This document shows, piece by piece, positions 14,210-23,444 of a stretch of 36,839 bases of DNA (position 1 is the stretch's first letter; every line of letters begins with the position of its first letter). The DNA lies in assembly GCA_019509785.1 (NCBI GenBank), contig JAEKLQ010000062.1, positions 1-36,839 on the forward strand, in the 5' to 3' direction. Under the pieces are notes generated by a model, which saw only the letters and a list, made by a program, of their open reading frames with translations, did not search any database and was not told where the DNA came from. Made by a program: the position numbers and the translations under genes. Source of the DNA: Fibrobacterota bacterium. Its GTDB lineage: Bacteria > Fibrobacterota > Fibrobacteria > UBA11236.

Positions 14210-17077
14210 TCACAAGGATATGTCCACGGCCCAGGCCGGCTCGCGGCTGAAGTCCATGGCATCGAAGCGCAGGAAGGCCGACCAGAAGGCGGGATGGCCC
14301 GAAAAGGCCAAGGTCTTGAGGGAAAGGCCGAAGCCGACTTCCCGCGAGGTCGCCCATTGGATCATGCTTCCGAATCCGTCGATGCGGGGAGAAAGTCCCG
14401 GGGCCGGATCCCAGGGCCCGGTAGCGAAGGCCCCCGATCGTTCCCGGCCCTGTGCGGATAAACCGCTTGGAGTGCCCGGGCCTTGATCCTTGAAGCGGGC
14501 CATCTCGCGGTATTCCAGGGTGGGGTAGACCTTGTCCAGGTACAATCCGGCCCCGCCGCGCGTCCCGAGCTGCATCCCTAAGGGAACGGCCACATAGGCA
14601 TGCGCTCCGCCGTACAGCCAACGCTTGGTCGTATCCGCGAACTCCTCCGTATGGTACAGGCTTCCGTCCAGGAACAGGATGCGGGCCATGCTGGCGTATA
14701 GGGTGGCTCCCGCGTCCGCGCTCCATTCGGGCACTCGCGGACCGACCCGGGGCGGCATCCCGCCTTGGGCGAAGGCGGTAATCCCTTTCACGATCCCATC
14801 CGTCCCATCCTGCAGATCATGGAAATCCAACCTGCCGCGGAAGCCGAGAAAGCGATCGGAGCTATGGCTCCCTCCCAACCCGTCTTCGGCGAAATCCTGC
14901 TCCATCAGCCCCAGGCCCGAGACCATCCAATATTGGGTCAGCCGAAGGTCCGCCCCCAGGTAGGCGGAGAGCTCCGACTGCCAATAGGTCGTCTTGAGGG
15001 TATCCGAGGTAAAGTCGGGGAAATCGAAAGCCTGGTACGATCCGCCCGCTACGATCACCGGCAGGAAAGCGCGGACGCGCAGGTCCAGATCGGTCCGATC
15101 GAGATGCATCGGGCCCTCGTACCCCAACGGCTGCGAAAGGCCGAGATGGGCCTGCATGTCCATGACCCCGTTGGGGTTGGTCCAATACAGCCCTACGATA
15201 CCCAAGGCCCGGCTGCCGGCCGCGGCGGAAACGGTGTGTATCGTCCCTTCGCTATCGAGATCGGTTTCGCGGAATCCGCCCTGGCGTTCGATGCCCAGGG
15301 ACAGGTCGTAGCCCAGGAGCGACAGGCGGGAATGGTCATAGGAATCGGCCTCGAATTCGACCTGCTTCGGCGCGGACCATCCCGGCGTGGACAGCTCCAC
15401 GAAGAAGGGCGGGGGCTGACCGAGGGCCGGCGCGCGGGCCAGGCGGAAACCGGCGGGGCCGTAGGCCGAAACCCATAGTCCGTTCCGGGCGGGGAAGGGA
15501 TGGAAGACGCCTCCGTCGGCATGGGTCAGGCGCGTAACCGTTCCTTCCGCCAAGGCGTAGGCATCGAATGCGCCCGCGTAGTCGGCGGAAAAGTAAAGCG
15601 TATCGCCGCTCCAATGCGGATCGACCTCGTCCTGCGGCGAATCGGCCAAAGGCGTGAGCTCAAGCGATGCCAGATCCAACTCGCGGATATCATTGCCGAA
15701 GCCGGAAGTGGTTCCCAGGGTTAATGAACCGGCGGTCCGGCCGGGCGCCAGATCGGTGATCTCGATGCTGTCCGGCGCCGCGTATACCGTGGTCCAACCG
15801 GTCGCCTCGATGCGCACGATGCTGGTGCGGCCGCTTTGGTTGCGAAGGCCGTACACCTTGCCTCCCGCGCCGCAGCCCCGGATCAATCTCGCGCCCGAAG
15901 TCAATTTCCGGATGTCCGCGGTTTTCAAATCGTAGCCATATAATTCGGAGAGTTGATCCCCTTGCGAGTAGGCATAACGGGTGGCGGTGAAGTAAGCCAT
16001 GCCTCCCGCCAAATCCAGGCTTATCGAAGAGGCGTACCGGAACAATTTATCGGCATGGCCCTTGGGATCGCCGAGGAACAAATCGTCATCCCCGTTATCA
16101 TTGTCGCGCGACGACAAGTAGAGATACCGCCCATCGCCCAACGGCGTAGGAAAGGTCTCGACCGCGTAGGGCCCGGCCGGCGCGGGCAGGACGTAAGTCC
16201 CGTCCCCGGCGGGATCGTAATGGGACTGGGCCTCCAGGCCCTTGCGCCATTCGCCGTAGAGATCGGCCAGGTCCTTCCCGAAAGCCTCCTTGAAGGCGCT
16301 ACGCCAGCCCGATCGATTGGCGGCTTCGAGGTAATGGTTCAGGGTTCCCGGACCGTAGGTGGACGCGAGCCAGGAAACCAGGGCAAAGCCCTGGGCGTAG
16401 ATCATCTCGTTGCGGCGCGAATCCCAGGCGAAGCCCTTCAGCTCGGCGGGGCTCAGCAATTGCCCCGAAGCGGCCGCCACCCGCAGTTCCATGCGCCTGC
16501 GGTTGTCCAGCGTATCGAAGCCGCACATGGTGGCCGCGTACTGCGCCAACCCCTCGGCCAGCCAGGGCGGGACGCGTCCCCATTCCCATTGCAATTGCTC
16601 TTCGAAGCGCGAAGGCCCGCGCCCGAACCAGGCATGGAAAAGGCTCCAGCCCAGGAAGCGCGAGTCCTCGCCCATCTTGCGCAAGGTGAACACGTGGCCG
16701 ATCTCGTGGGACATCACGTTGGGAAGCCAACGCGTGCGGCCCCGCAAGGCGAACTCGGCCGAACGCATATAGATGACCACCCATTCCTGCGGCGCGTATG
16801 CCGAACCATTGGCGTAATCCTGCTCGTCCAGGAACACCATCTGGATGCGCCCCGGCGGTTGGAACTCGAAGACGCGCGCTTCCTTGGCCCAGCATGATTC
16901 CGCCAAGGCCGCCAATTGCGGCAGGATCTCGCTTTTGGACGCGTCGATGGTCAGGGAGAAATGATCGCTGAACCCCGTGACGCGCGGGATACCCGGGCGC
17001 AAAGCGGACGCCGGCGCGGCCGCCAAGAGGGATAGGGCAAGGGTCGAAAAGGCTAGGAACGGTCGCGGGTGAAGCAA
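14210..17077 (-). CDS. Secreted HEIGH metallopeptidase with propeller-like and beta-barrel-like regions
   Basis: This 955-residue exported protein starts with a signal peptide (FLAFSTLALSLLAAAPASA). Residues about 35-270 form a peptidase-MA-like gluzincin domain: zinc motif HEIGH at 124-128 and the third ligand Glu175 in WLAEGLAQY. Residues about 290-560 contain TolB-like strands (RYLYLSSRDNDNGDDDLFLGD, DELDPHWS-type DEVDPHWSGDTLYFSAD). The last 350 residues alternate aromatic and polar strands and end DFSREPAWAVDISL, like an outer-membrane beta-barrel. Comparable peptidase-propeller-barrel proteins are known as surface proteins in FCB lineages, function undefined. The start is a TTG with no strong ribosome-binding site, chosen because the signal peptide follows at once; a nearby alternative is possible. 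A small gene lies 84 bp upstream on the same strand. Confidence 0.82.
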   Translation of the reverse strand: MLHPRPFLAFSTLALSLLAAAPASALRPGIPRVTGFSDHFSLTIDASKSEILPQLAALAESCWAKEARVFEFQPPGRIQMVFLDEQDYANGSAYAPQEWVVIYMRSAEFALRGRTRWLPNVMSHEIGHVFTLRKMGEDSRFLGWSLFHAWFGRGPSRFEEQLQWEWGRVPPWLAEGLAQYAATMCGFDTLDNRRRMELRVAAASGQLLSPAELKGFAWDSRRNEMIYAQGFALVSWLASTYGPGTLNHYLEAANRSGWRSAFKEAFGKDLADLYGEWRKGLEAQSHYDPAGDGTYVLPAPAGPYAVETFPTPLGDGRYLYLSSRDNDNGDDDLFLGDPKGHADKLFRYASSISLDLAGGMAYFTATRYAYSQGDQLSELYGYDLKTADIRKLTSGARLIRGCGAGGKVYGLRNQSGRTSIVRIEATGWTTVYAAPDSIEITDLAPGRTAGSLTLGTTSGFGNDIRELDLASLELTPLADSPQDEVDPHWSGDTLYFSADYAGAFDAYALAEGTVTRLTHADGGVFHPFPARNGLWVSAYGPAGFRLARAPALGQPPPFFVELSTPGWSAPKQVEFEADSYDHSRLSLLGYDLSLGIERQGGFRETDLDSEGTIHTVSAAAGSRALGIVGLYWTNPNGVMDMQAHLGLSQPLGYEGPMHLDRTDLDLRVRAFLPVIVAGGSYQAFDFPDFTSDTLKTTYWQSELSAYLGADLRLTQYWMVSGLGLMEQDFAEDGLGGSHSSDRFLGFRGRLDFHDLQDGTDGIVKGITAFAQGGMPPRVGPRVPEWSADAGATLYASMARILFLDGSLYHTEEFADTTKRWLYGGAHAYVAVPLGMQLGTRGGAGLYLDKVYPTLEYREMARFKDQGPGTPSGLSAQGRERSGAFATGPWDPAPGLSPRIDGFGSMIQWATSREVGFGLSLKTLAFSGHPAFWSAFLRFDAMDFSREPAWAVDISL

Positions 17078-17161
17078 GACCCAATCTTAGCAACGCTTAG
17101 GGGCCGGGCGCAAGGTGGACGCAGGCGCGGACCGCGCCTGGAATCCGCGTATCATCCGGCT

Positions 17162-17422
17162 TCAATTTTCCTTGAGGACTTGGAATCCGGCTTCCGCTTC
17201 GGTCAGGTCGACCTTCTTGCGGTCCAGGCGCACGGCCACCCAATTCCCCTGCCGACGCTCCACTTCCATGATGACCGCCTTGAAAGGGCCGGAGCCTCCC
17301 CCGGCTCCATACCGGAAGCGCGTGCCTTCCCATCTTTCCGACGGCACGCCTTTGCCTTTCAGGTAGTCTTCCGCCAAGCGCGCCAGATCGGCGGGCTGGA
17401 AATGATCGCAATCGCCTTGCAT
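17162..17422 (-). CDS. Small cytoplasmic protein of unknown function
   Basis: This 86-residue protein is supported by a near-perfect ribosome-binding site (GGAGGA, 4 bp before the ATG) and balanced codon use. It is hydrophilic with no signal peptide: an N-terminal helix ([18 protein letters not shown]) followed by beta-strand-like segments ([24 protein letters not shown]). No family is recognised. It lies upstream of the large secreted metallopeptidase on the same strand (84 bp gap) and divergent from the trehalose synthase gene 142 bp away. Confidence 0.7.
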   Translation of the reverse strand: MQGDCDHFQPADLARLAEDYLKGKGVPSERWEGTRFRYGAGGGSGPFKAVIMEVERRQGNWVAVRLDRKKVDLTEAEAGFQVLKEN

Positions 17423-17564
17423 GGGTCCTCCGGATGGAAAGATATCAACGATTCAGCCAATGCCGCAAACCATCCGCCCCCGTAAACGACCTTCTCTCGA
17501 CATTATTCCTCTAGCCCGGCCCAAACTATATCTTCAGGATAAGACGAGGGCCGGAGGAGGCAGT

Positions 17565-20500
17565 ATGGCGGACGCGAACCCGGATCACGGCGACAAACCC
17601 CTTTGGTACCGTGAAGCGGTCATCTACCAGGCCCATGTGAAAAGCTTCCAGGACAGCAACGGGGACGGCGTGGGCGATTTCCCCGGCCTCACCCGCCGCC
17701 TGGGATACCTCGCCGACTTGGGGGTCACCGCCCTCTGGATCCTCCCCTTCTATCCCTCGCCCCTCCGCGACGACGGCTACGACATCGCCGATTATACCGG
17801 GGTCAATCCCGCCTACGGCACCCTCGACGATTTCAAAGCCTTCCTGGACGACGCCCACCGCCGCGGCATCCGCGTCATCACGGAGTTGGTGATGAACCAT
17901 ACCAGCGACCAACATCCCTGGTTCCAACGCGCGCGCCGCGCGCCGCCCGGCAGCCCCGAACGCGATTTCTACGTGTGGAACGAAACCCCGGACAAGTACC
18001 GGGAAGCCCGCATCATCTTCAAGGACTTCGAGTCCAGCAACTGGACCTGGGACCCGCTGGCCAAGGCCTATTATTGGCACCGCTTCTATTCGCATCAGCC
18101 CGATCTCAATTTCGAGAATCCCGCTGTCGAGAAAGCCATGCTGGAAGTGCTGGACTTCTGGATGGACATGGGCGTGGACGGCTTGCGCCTGGACGCCGTG
18201 CCCTACCTGTTCGAAGCCGAAGGCACCAACTGCGAGAACCTGCCCGCCACCCATGCCATTCTGAGGCGCGTGCACGCGCATATCCTGGAACGCTACGGCG
18301 CCGAACGCATGCTCCTGGCCGAAGCCAACCAATGGCCCGAGGACGCGGTTTCCTATTTCGGCAAGGGCGACGAATGCCAAATGGCTTTCCACTTCCCCTT
18401 GATGCCGCGCATGTTCATGGCCCTGCGCATGGAAGAACGCTTCCCCATCACCGACATCCTGGAGCAAACCCCGGACATCCCCGGCAATTGCCAATGGGCC
18501 CTCTTCCTGCGCAACCACGATGAGCTCACCTTGGAAATGGTCACCGACGAGGAGCGCGACTACATGTACCGCACCTACGCGCGCGACAAGGAGGCCCGCA
18601 TCAACCTGGGCATCCGCCGCCGCCTGGCGCCGCTGGTGGACAATGATCGGCGCCGCATCGAACTCCTGCACATCCTGCTCTTCTCCATGCCCGGCACCCC
18701 GGTATTCTATTACGGCGACGAAATCGGCATGGGCGACAACATTTTCCTGGGCGACCGCAACGGGGTCCGCACTCCCATGCAATGGAGCCCCGATCGCAAC
18801 GGCGGCTTCTCCTCCGCCCATCCCCAGCGCCTTTACCTTCCCCTCATCCTCGATCCCGACCATCATTACGAGTCCGTGAACGTCGAGAACCAGGAACGCA
18901 ATCCCTATTCGCTCCTCTGGTGGATGCGCCGCCGCCTGGAGCTTCGCCGCCGATTCCCGGTCTTCGGATCCGGCAAGCTGGAGTTCCTGCACCCGGACAA
19001 TCCCAAGGTGTTCGCTTTCCTGCGCCGCCATGGCAAAGGGGGCGTCGGCGCCGACGTCCCGGACGGCGACGTGGTCCTGGTCGTGGCCAACCTTTCCGCA
19101 TCGCCTCAAACCACCACGCTCGATCTCTCCGCCCTCATAGGCCGCACCGTGGAAGAGCTCTCCAGTCTGTCTACCTTTCCGCCCATCGCCGAAGGCGCCT
19201 ACCCGATCATGCTCGGGCCCTACGGCTATTATTGGCTGCTGCTCAAGCCCGTGCGACCCTTCGCGGGCGTCAGCACCCGGCCGGAAAGGATCCTCAGGAT
19301 GAAGCAGTCCGACTGGGCCGAAGTGCTGCAAGGTCAAGGCAAGGAAGCCTTAGAGCGGGAAATCCTCCCGGCCTGGCTGCCCACCCGCCGCTGGTTCGGA
19401 GGCAAGGGCCGCAGTATCGTAAGCGCCGCGGTTATGGATCGCGTTTTCCCGCCGGGCGCGGGCGACCCCGGCGCCGGGAACGCGACCGGCGCCGACTGGG
19501 CCCTGGCCTTCATCCGCGTGGATTACGCCGACGGGCCTCCCGAAGGCTATCTGCTGCCCCTGGCGCGGGCCCAGGGCCAAGCCGCCGAGGAAGTGCGCCG
19601 CGAGCATGCCGGCGCCATCCTAACCGAGCTCGCCGACGGCGCCGTATCCGTCCTCTACGAAGGCATCTACCATGGCGGCTTCCGCGCCGCCATGCGCCGC
19701 ATGATCGCCGGGAACTACTCCTGGCACGGCCTCACGGGCATCCTGCGCGGCCATTCCCGCCAGGAAGCCTTCGCCGGCCTGGAACCGGACGACGAAACCT
19801 CCCGCGTCCTCTCCGCCGAGCAGAGCAACAGCTCCGTCATTTTCCCCGGTCGGCACTTTGTGAAGTTCCTGCGCCGCCTGGAAGAAGGGGAAAACCCCGA
19901 TCTCGAGCTCCTCCGCTTTTTCGAAGAGCACACCAACTTCCGCCGCGTGCCTCCCTACGCCGGCCATCTGGAATTCGCGTCGGGAGCGGGCGGCACCTAT
20001 ACCTTGGCCATCGCCGAAGGCCTCATCGAGAACCAGGGCGACGCCTGGTCCTTCGCCCTCAAGTTGGCCGCCGATCATTTGCGCCGCGTCCTCAAGCCCG
20101 GCGCCCCCGCTTCGGATGAGGCTTCGGTAAACGCCCTGGACGCGCGCGCGGCCAATTTCGCCGGGCTCCTGGGCCATCGTACCGCCGAGATGCACCTGGC
20201 CCTGGCTTCACGCTCCGATCTCCCCACCTTCGCTCCCGAGCCCTTCTCGCGCCTGTATCAACGATCGCTCTACCAAAGCATGCGCAATCAAGCGGCCCGC
20301 ATCTTCGAGCGCTTATCCAAAGGCTTGTCCCGCCTGCCCCGGGAGCGCGCCGAACTGGGCCGGCGCGTTTTGGAGGCCCGCCCCAAGGTGATGGCCGCCT
20401 ACGCGGGCCTGTTGGACCACTTGATTCCTACGGTTAAGATCCGCGTGCATGGGGACTACCATCTGGGCCAAGTGCTCATGACCGGGGACGACGTGCTCAT

Positions 20501-20891
20501 CCTCGACTTTGAAGGCGAGCCCGCCCGCTCGCTCTCGGAACGGAAGCTGAAACGTTCGCCCTGGAAGGACGTAGCCGGCATGTTACGCTCCTTCCACTAC
20601 GCCGTCCATTCCGCCTGGCCGAAGGAGGAAGCCCAAGGCCCCGAAGCCAAGGCTATGGCCGAAGCCCGCGCGGAGAAATGGCCCCAGGCGATGGCGGAGG
20701 TTTTCGTGCAGGCCTATCTGGAGACCGCAAAGGACGCGTCCTTCATACCCGTAGGAGCGGATAGGGATATCCTGCTTAAGGCGTACCTGATGGAAAAAGC
20801 CGTGTATGAATTGGGCTACGAGCTGAATAACCGGCCGGATTGGGCCCACATCCCCATGGCGGGGATATTGAGGTTGGCGGAGGGCCCTTAG
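17565..20891 (+). CDS. treS: Trehalose synthase-maltokinase fusion
   Basis: This 1108-residue bifunctional enzyme starts at the ATG preceded by GGAGGAGG (17552-17559); the frame is open 48 codons further upstream without coding character. Residues about 10-560 are a GH13 trehalose synthase that interconverts maltose and trehalose: nucleophile Asp210 (DGLRLDAVP), acid/base Glu253 (LLAEANQWP) and stabilising Asp319 (RNHDE). Residues about 600-1108 are a maltokinase: the N-terminal cap [16 protein letters not shown] near 603, then HGDYHLGQV near 962 and LDFEGEP near 981 with the catalytic and metal residues of the aminoglycoside-kinase-like fold. Together they turn trehalose into maltose-1-phosphate, the donor for GlgE. 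No glgE, glgB or otsAB gene is in this window, so the downstream step must be encoded elsewhere. It appears monocistronic. Confidence 0.95.
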   Translation: MADANPDHGDKPLWYREAVIYQAHVKSFQDSNGDGVGDFPGLTRRLGYLADLGVTALWILPFYPSPLRDDGYDIADYTGVNPAYGTLDDFKAFLDDAHRRGIRVITELVMNHTSDQHPWFQRARRAPPGSPERDFYVWNETPDKYREARIIFKDFESSNWTWDPLAKAYYWHRFYSHQPDLNFENPAVEKAMLEVLDFWMDMGVDGLRLDAVPYLFEAEGTNCENLPATHAILRRVHAHILERYGAERMLLAEANQWPEDAVSYFGKGDECQMAFHFPLMPRMFMALRMEERFPITDILEQTPDIPGNCQWALFLRNHDELTLEMVTDEERDYMYRTYARDKEARINLGIRRRLAPLVDNDRRRIELLHILLFSMPGTPVFYYGDEIGMGDNIFLGDRNGVRTPMQWSPDRNGGFSSAHPQRLYLPLILDPDHHYESVNVENQERNPYSLLWWMRRRLELRRRFPVFGSGKLEFLHPDNPKVFAFLRRHGKGGVGADVPDGDVVLVVANLSASPQTTTLDLSALIGRTVEELSSLSTFPPIAEGAYPIMLGPYGYYWLLLKPVRPFAGVSTRPERILRMKQSDWAEVLQGQGKEALEREILPAWLPTRRWFGGKGRSIVSAAVMDRVFPPGAGDPGAGNATGADWALAFIRVDYADGPPEGYLLPLARAQGQAAEEVRREHAGAILTELADGAVSVLYEGIYHGGFRAAMRRMIAGNYSWHGLTGILRGHSRQEAFAGLEPDDETSRVLSAEQSNSSVIFPGRHFVKFLRRLEEGENPDLELLRFFEEHTNFRRVPPYAGHLEFASGAGGTYTLAIAEGLIENQGDAWSFALKLAADHLRRVLKPGAPASDEASVNALDARAANFAGLLGHRTAEMHLALASRSDLPTFAPEPFSRLYQRSLYQSMRNQAARIFERLSKGLSRLPRERAELGRRVLEARPKVMAAYAGLLDHLIPTVKIRVHGDYHLGQVLMTGDDVLILDFEGEPARSLSERKLKRSPWKDVAGMLRSFHYAVHSAWPKEEAQGPEAKAMAEARAEKWPQAMAEVFVQAYLETAKDASFIPVGADRDILLKAYLMEKAVYELGYELNNRPDWAHIPMAGILRLAEGP

Positions 20892-20992
20892 GTCCGTGTC
20901 CGTTTCCCCCGGCGACCGGAGAGGAAAACCATAATAAGTGATTACTTTTAACTTCGGTTATCCCGTAAATTATTTTGGAGCGCCTGGCATAA

Positions 20993-21550
20993 ATGAAAAT
21001 CCCGGTATCGGCGGTACTCTTTACCTTGCTATGGAACGGCTGCCTTTTTAGCCAGGATTCGAAAGAGAACGCGATGGACGGGGAATGGAAAACGGTTTCC
21101 TATACCGGTCGGTACTTCGAGAACAATGACACGTCGGCTTCGAGGGCCCTGACTGATCAGGAATGGAAGATCATTAATCATGATCCCGAATGGTATTCGA
21201 ATATCCGGTTTTTCGAATTCGAGAATTCCACGTTTCATATGGGGCAAATCGATAGTACGGATTCCGCCTCGAGCAAGGTTAAGAGTCTCAATGGGGATTA
21301 CAGGATTTATGATACCGGTCTGTTCCTGAATTTTCACGAATATCCCGATGGTTCCGTATCCTCCGAGACCTACCCGGTAGAACTCAAATCGGATTCCATA
21401 AGCATTTTCCTCTGTTACGTGAGTTTTTCGGATTCTTCTTCGAGTATCTATGCGCGCTTTTACGGTAAATGTCCTCCGGCGATCGAATCGGTTATTCCGC
21501 CGAAGAAATCCTTGGAGTTCGCCATTTCGATCAAAAAGGAAATCCGGTAA
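20993..21550 (+). CDS. Small exported protein, low GC, unknown function
   Basis: This 185-residue protein has an N-terminal signal (MKIPVSAVLFTLLWNGCLFSQ). Cleavage may be by signal peptidase I after FSQ, or a weak lipobox may be used at the Cys of WNGC. The mature part resembles a lipocalin-like or beta-sandwich domain: DGEWKTVSYTGRYFENND, LNGDYRIYDTGLFLNF, SISIFLCYVSF. I recognise no family. Codon use and base composition are clearly more AT-rich than its neighbours, as is the 101 bp upstream region, where TTACTT and TAAATT are spaced 18 bp apart as a possible promoter. It may be a recent acquisition. Confidence 0.7.
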   Translation: MKIPVSAVLFTLLWNGCLFSQDSKENAMDGEWKTVSYTGRYFENNDTSASRALTDQEWKIINHDPEWYSNIRFFEFENSTFHMGQIDSTDSASSKVKSLNGDYRIYDTGLFLNFHEYPDGSVSSETYPVELKSDSISIFLCYVSFSDSSSSIYARFYGKCPPAIESVIPPKKSLEFAISIKKEIR

Positions 21551-21629
21551 GAATACGCTTTCCATCCCGACCGGGATAAATGGCCCGGGTCACCCGATGC
21601 GCTCATTATGAAATGATGGAGAAAAGACC

Positions 21630-21932
21630 GTGCTATACGTGACCGTTAAACTTTTCGGACGAACCGGTAAGCGATGCGAGTTCAGGGACTATGAGGCCAA
21701 AGCCCTGGATATTTTCCGCAAACATGGCGGGGAAATAATGGTAGCTTACTCGCCGGCATTCGATAAAAACCAGGTTGATAGGCCCGATGAAATCCAGGTC
21801 TTGAAAATACCCGACCGATCCGCGTTCGAAGAATTCCTGAACGATCCGGAGCGAATCAAAATGGCCGGGGAACGCGACGGGGTAATCAGGAAAACGGAAA
21901 TTTATATTTCCGAGGAGATCATCAGCTATTAA
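21630..21932 (+). CDS. DUF1330-like dimeric alpha/beta-barrel protein
   Basis: This 100-residue protein starts at a GTG with GGAGA 9 bp upstream. It has the alternating strand-helix pattern of the dimeric alpha/beta-barrel superfamily: LYVTVKLF, then FRDYEAKALDIFRKHGGEIMVAY, then DEIQVLKIPDRSAFEEFLNDPE. The last of these is typical of DUF1330 (a strand, then a sentence-like FxxxxAFxxFxxDPx helix). Members are small cytoplasmic proteins without an agreed reaction. It lies 16 bp before a methyltransferase gene and is probably co-transcribed with it. The AT-rich bias of the previous gene continues here in weaker form. Confidence 0.7.
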   Translation: MLYVTVKLFGRTGKRCEFRDYEAKALDIFRKHGGEIMVAYSPAFDKNQVDRPDEIQVLKIPDRSAFEEFLNDPERIKMAGERDGVIRKTEIYISEEIISY

Positions 21933-21948
21933 GGCAGGAAGTATTCCA

Positions 21949-22818
21949 ATGCCGGACATCAATCCCGATAAGAAAATCCCGGCCCCCGACAATACCGCCG
22001 TCCGTGTGGCCCTATGGCGGGCCCTGCACGTGGAAGCCGATTCGGCGCCGCACGTTTTCGAGGATACGGTCGGTTTGCGGATCGCCGCTCCCGAGGAGGG
22101 CTGGCGGAACCGGCCGGACATGAGCCCCTTCACGAAACCCTTTCGCGCATCCATCTTGGCCCGGGCCCGCTTCATCGAAGACCTCGTTTCGGAACAGGCC
22201 GCCCGCGGCGTCGGGCAGTACGTCATTCTCGGGGCGGGCCTGGATACCTTCGCCCAACGTCGCCCGGAGCTAGCTTCCCGTCTGTTCGTGTTCGAAATCG
22301 ATCAGCCAGGCCCCCAGGCTTGGAAGCGCCAGAGGCTTACCGATCTCGGCCTTGGCCTCCCCGCTTTCCTACGCCTTGTTCCCGTCGATTTCGAAGCCGG
22401 CGATTCGTGGCGGGATCGCCTGGCGGCGGCGGGCTTCGACGGCAAGCGGCCGGCCATCGTGGCTTCCACCGGCGTCAGCATGTACCTGACCAAGGAGTCG
22501 GTGACGGCTACGTTACGCCAGATCGCATTCTTCGCTCCCGGGTCCACCCTCGCCATGTCTTTCTTGCTGCCCATCGAGCTGATCGATCCCGAGATCCGTA
22601 CGGGGATGGAGCGGGCGGTAGAGGGCGCGCGCGCCAGCGGAACGCCTTTCCTGAGTTTCTTCACGGCGGCGGAAATGGTCGCCTTGGCCCGGGAGGCCGG
22701 CTTTAAAGAAGCCCGGCACGTATCCTCCGCCTCCCTGGCGGAGCGTTACTTCGCAGGTCGGACGGACGGCTTGCGTCCGCCCAACCATGCCGAAGAACTC
22801 CTGGTCGCGACGACTTAA
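21949..22818 (+). CDS. PPM1/LCM-type SAM-dependent methyltransferase
   Basis: This 289-residue protein belongs to the leucine-carboxyl-methyltransferase-like family (COG3315 type). Recognisable features are an N-terminal substrate cap (AVRVALWRALHVE, then PFTKPFRASILARARFIEDLV), the SAM-binding motif YVILGAGLDTFAQR (about residues 90-103), the acidic strand end FVFEIDQPGPQAWKRQRL, and STGVSMYLTKESV. Bacterial members O-methylate small acids, polyketide intermediates or unknown targets. The start has GGCAGGAAG upstream and lies 16 bp after the DUF1330 gene. It converges on the marR gene 47 bp away. The substrate is unknown. Confidence 0.88.
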   Translation: MPDINPDKKIPAPDNTAVRVALWRALHVEADSAPHVFEDTVGLRIAAPEEGWRNRPDMSPFTKPFRASILARARFIEDLVSEQAARGVGQYVILGAGLDTFAQRRPELASRLFVFEIDQPGPQAWKRQRLTDLGLGLPAFLRLVPVDFEAGDSWRDRLAAAGFDGKRPAIVASTGVSMYLTKESVTATLRQIAFFAPGSTLAMSFLLPIELIDPEIRTGMERAVEGARASGTPFLSFFTAAEMVALAREAGFKEARHVSSASLAERYFAGRTDGLRPPNHAEELLVATT

Positions 22819-22865
22819 GGATATCCCGAGTCGCGCATCCTTAACGTCTTTTTGGCTCCTTCTCT

Positions 22866-23339
22866 TTAGTCCGTATCCAGCCGTGCCTGGGCGGCCAAGC
22901 CAAGCTTCTTCAGCAAGCCCACCAAGGCCGTCCGCTCCTTCACGTTCAGTCCATCGGCGGCGGTTTCCATCCTGTCGGCGTGGGCCCCGAAGGCTGCGCG
23001 GATGAGGCTATTCCCTTTGGCGGTGAGTTGGACGATCCGCGAACGGCTGTCCTCGCGATTGACCTCGCGGGACACCAGGCCCCGCGCCTGCAAGCGATCC
23101 ACCGCGGTGGTAATGGAACCGCTGGTGAGATCCACTTTGCGCCCGATGTCGTTGACCTTCATCGGGCCTTTGTGCAGTAACATTTCCAGCACCACGAAGT
23201 CGGACAAGCCGAGATCGAGCGAGGCGATGCTGTCAGCGGCGTGGCGCTGCATGGAACGGTAGGCCTTCATCAGCACCAGCCAGACATGGGTCCCCGTCGG
23301 ATCGTTCGTCGGCTTGTCCTGGGACGGTTTCGCCTTCAT
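22866..23339 (-). CDS. MarR-family transcriptional repressor
   Basis: This 157-residue winged-helix regulator has the HTH and wing in GPMKVNDIGRKVDLTSGSITTAVDRLQARGLVSREVNREDSRSRIVQLT (about residues 58-106 region), flanked by dimerisation helices. The ATG at 23339 follows AGGGG by 10 bp and is preferred over a TTG seven codons earlier. The gene is divergent from an NmrA-type oxidoreductase. The space between them contains two inverted repeats that overlap both promoters, so it most likely represses itself and its neighbour. MarR proteins of this kind respond to phenolic, quinone or oxidative signals; no Cys redox sensor is evident in the visible sequence, so a ligand-bound mode is more likely. 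Confidence 0.93.
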   Translation of the reverse strand: MKAKPSQDKPTNDPTGTHVWLVLMKAYRSMQRHAADSIASLDLGLSDFVVLEMLLHKGPMKVNDIGRKVDLTSGSITTAVDRLQARGLVSREVNREDSRSRIVQLTAKGNSLIRAAFGAHADRMETAADGLNVKERTALVGLLKKLGLAAQARLDTD

Positions 23340-23360
23340 TTCGTTGCTACCCCTGATCAA

Positions 23361-23389
23361 AATATACCTTGCACATATCTTGATGTCAA
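23361..23389 (-). promoter_or_regulatory. marR promoter
   Basis: Reading on the minus strand, a consensus TTGACA (23384-23389) is followed after exactly 17 bp by TATATT (23361-23366), 22 bp before the marR ATG. The -35 box is one half of the main inverted repeat, so repressor binding would block it. Confidence 0.75.
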
Positions 23390-23397
23390 GATATATT
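23369..23397 (+). promoter_or_regulatory. Promoter of the NmrA-type oxidoreductase gene
   Basis: TTGCAC (23369-23374) and TATATT (23392-23397) are separated by 17 bp. The inverted repeat at 23375-23394 fills the spacer and runs into the -10 box, and a second repeat lies just downstream of the likely transcription start. This gives tight repression geometry. Confidence 0.7.
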
Positions 23398-23412
23398 GTC
23401 TTGACGCCAAGA
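23375..23412. promoter_or_regulatory. Double MarR operator
   Basis: The main site is ATATCTTGA-TG-TCAAGATAT (23375-23394, perfect 9 bp arms). A second site with arms TCTTG and CAAGA (23399-23412) has its centre 21 bp away, two helical turns, on the same face of the DNA. MarR operators are typically 16-20 bp inverted repeats of this form. Assignment to the adjacent regulator is inference from position. Confidence 0.8.
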
Positions 23413-23444
23413 TATAAAAGGCGCCATCCATGGAGGAATCGATT

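Noticed and set aside
17526-20195. Long antisense frames opposite the trehalose synthase gene (603 and 191 codons) and a 445-codon frame on the same strand
   Set aside because: No motif or ribosome-binding site; they are shadows of a strongly coding GC-rich gene whose active sites are intact.
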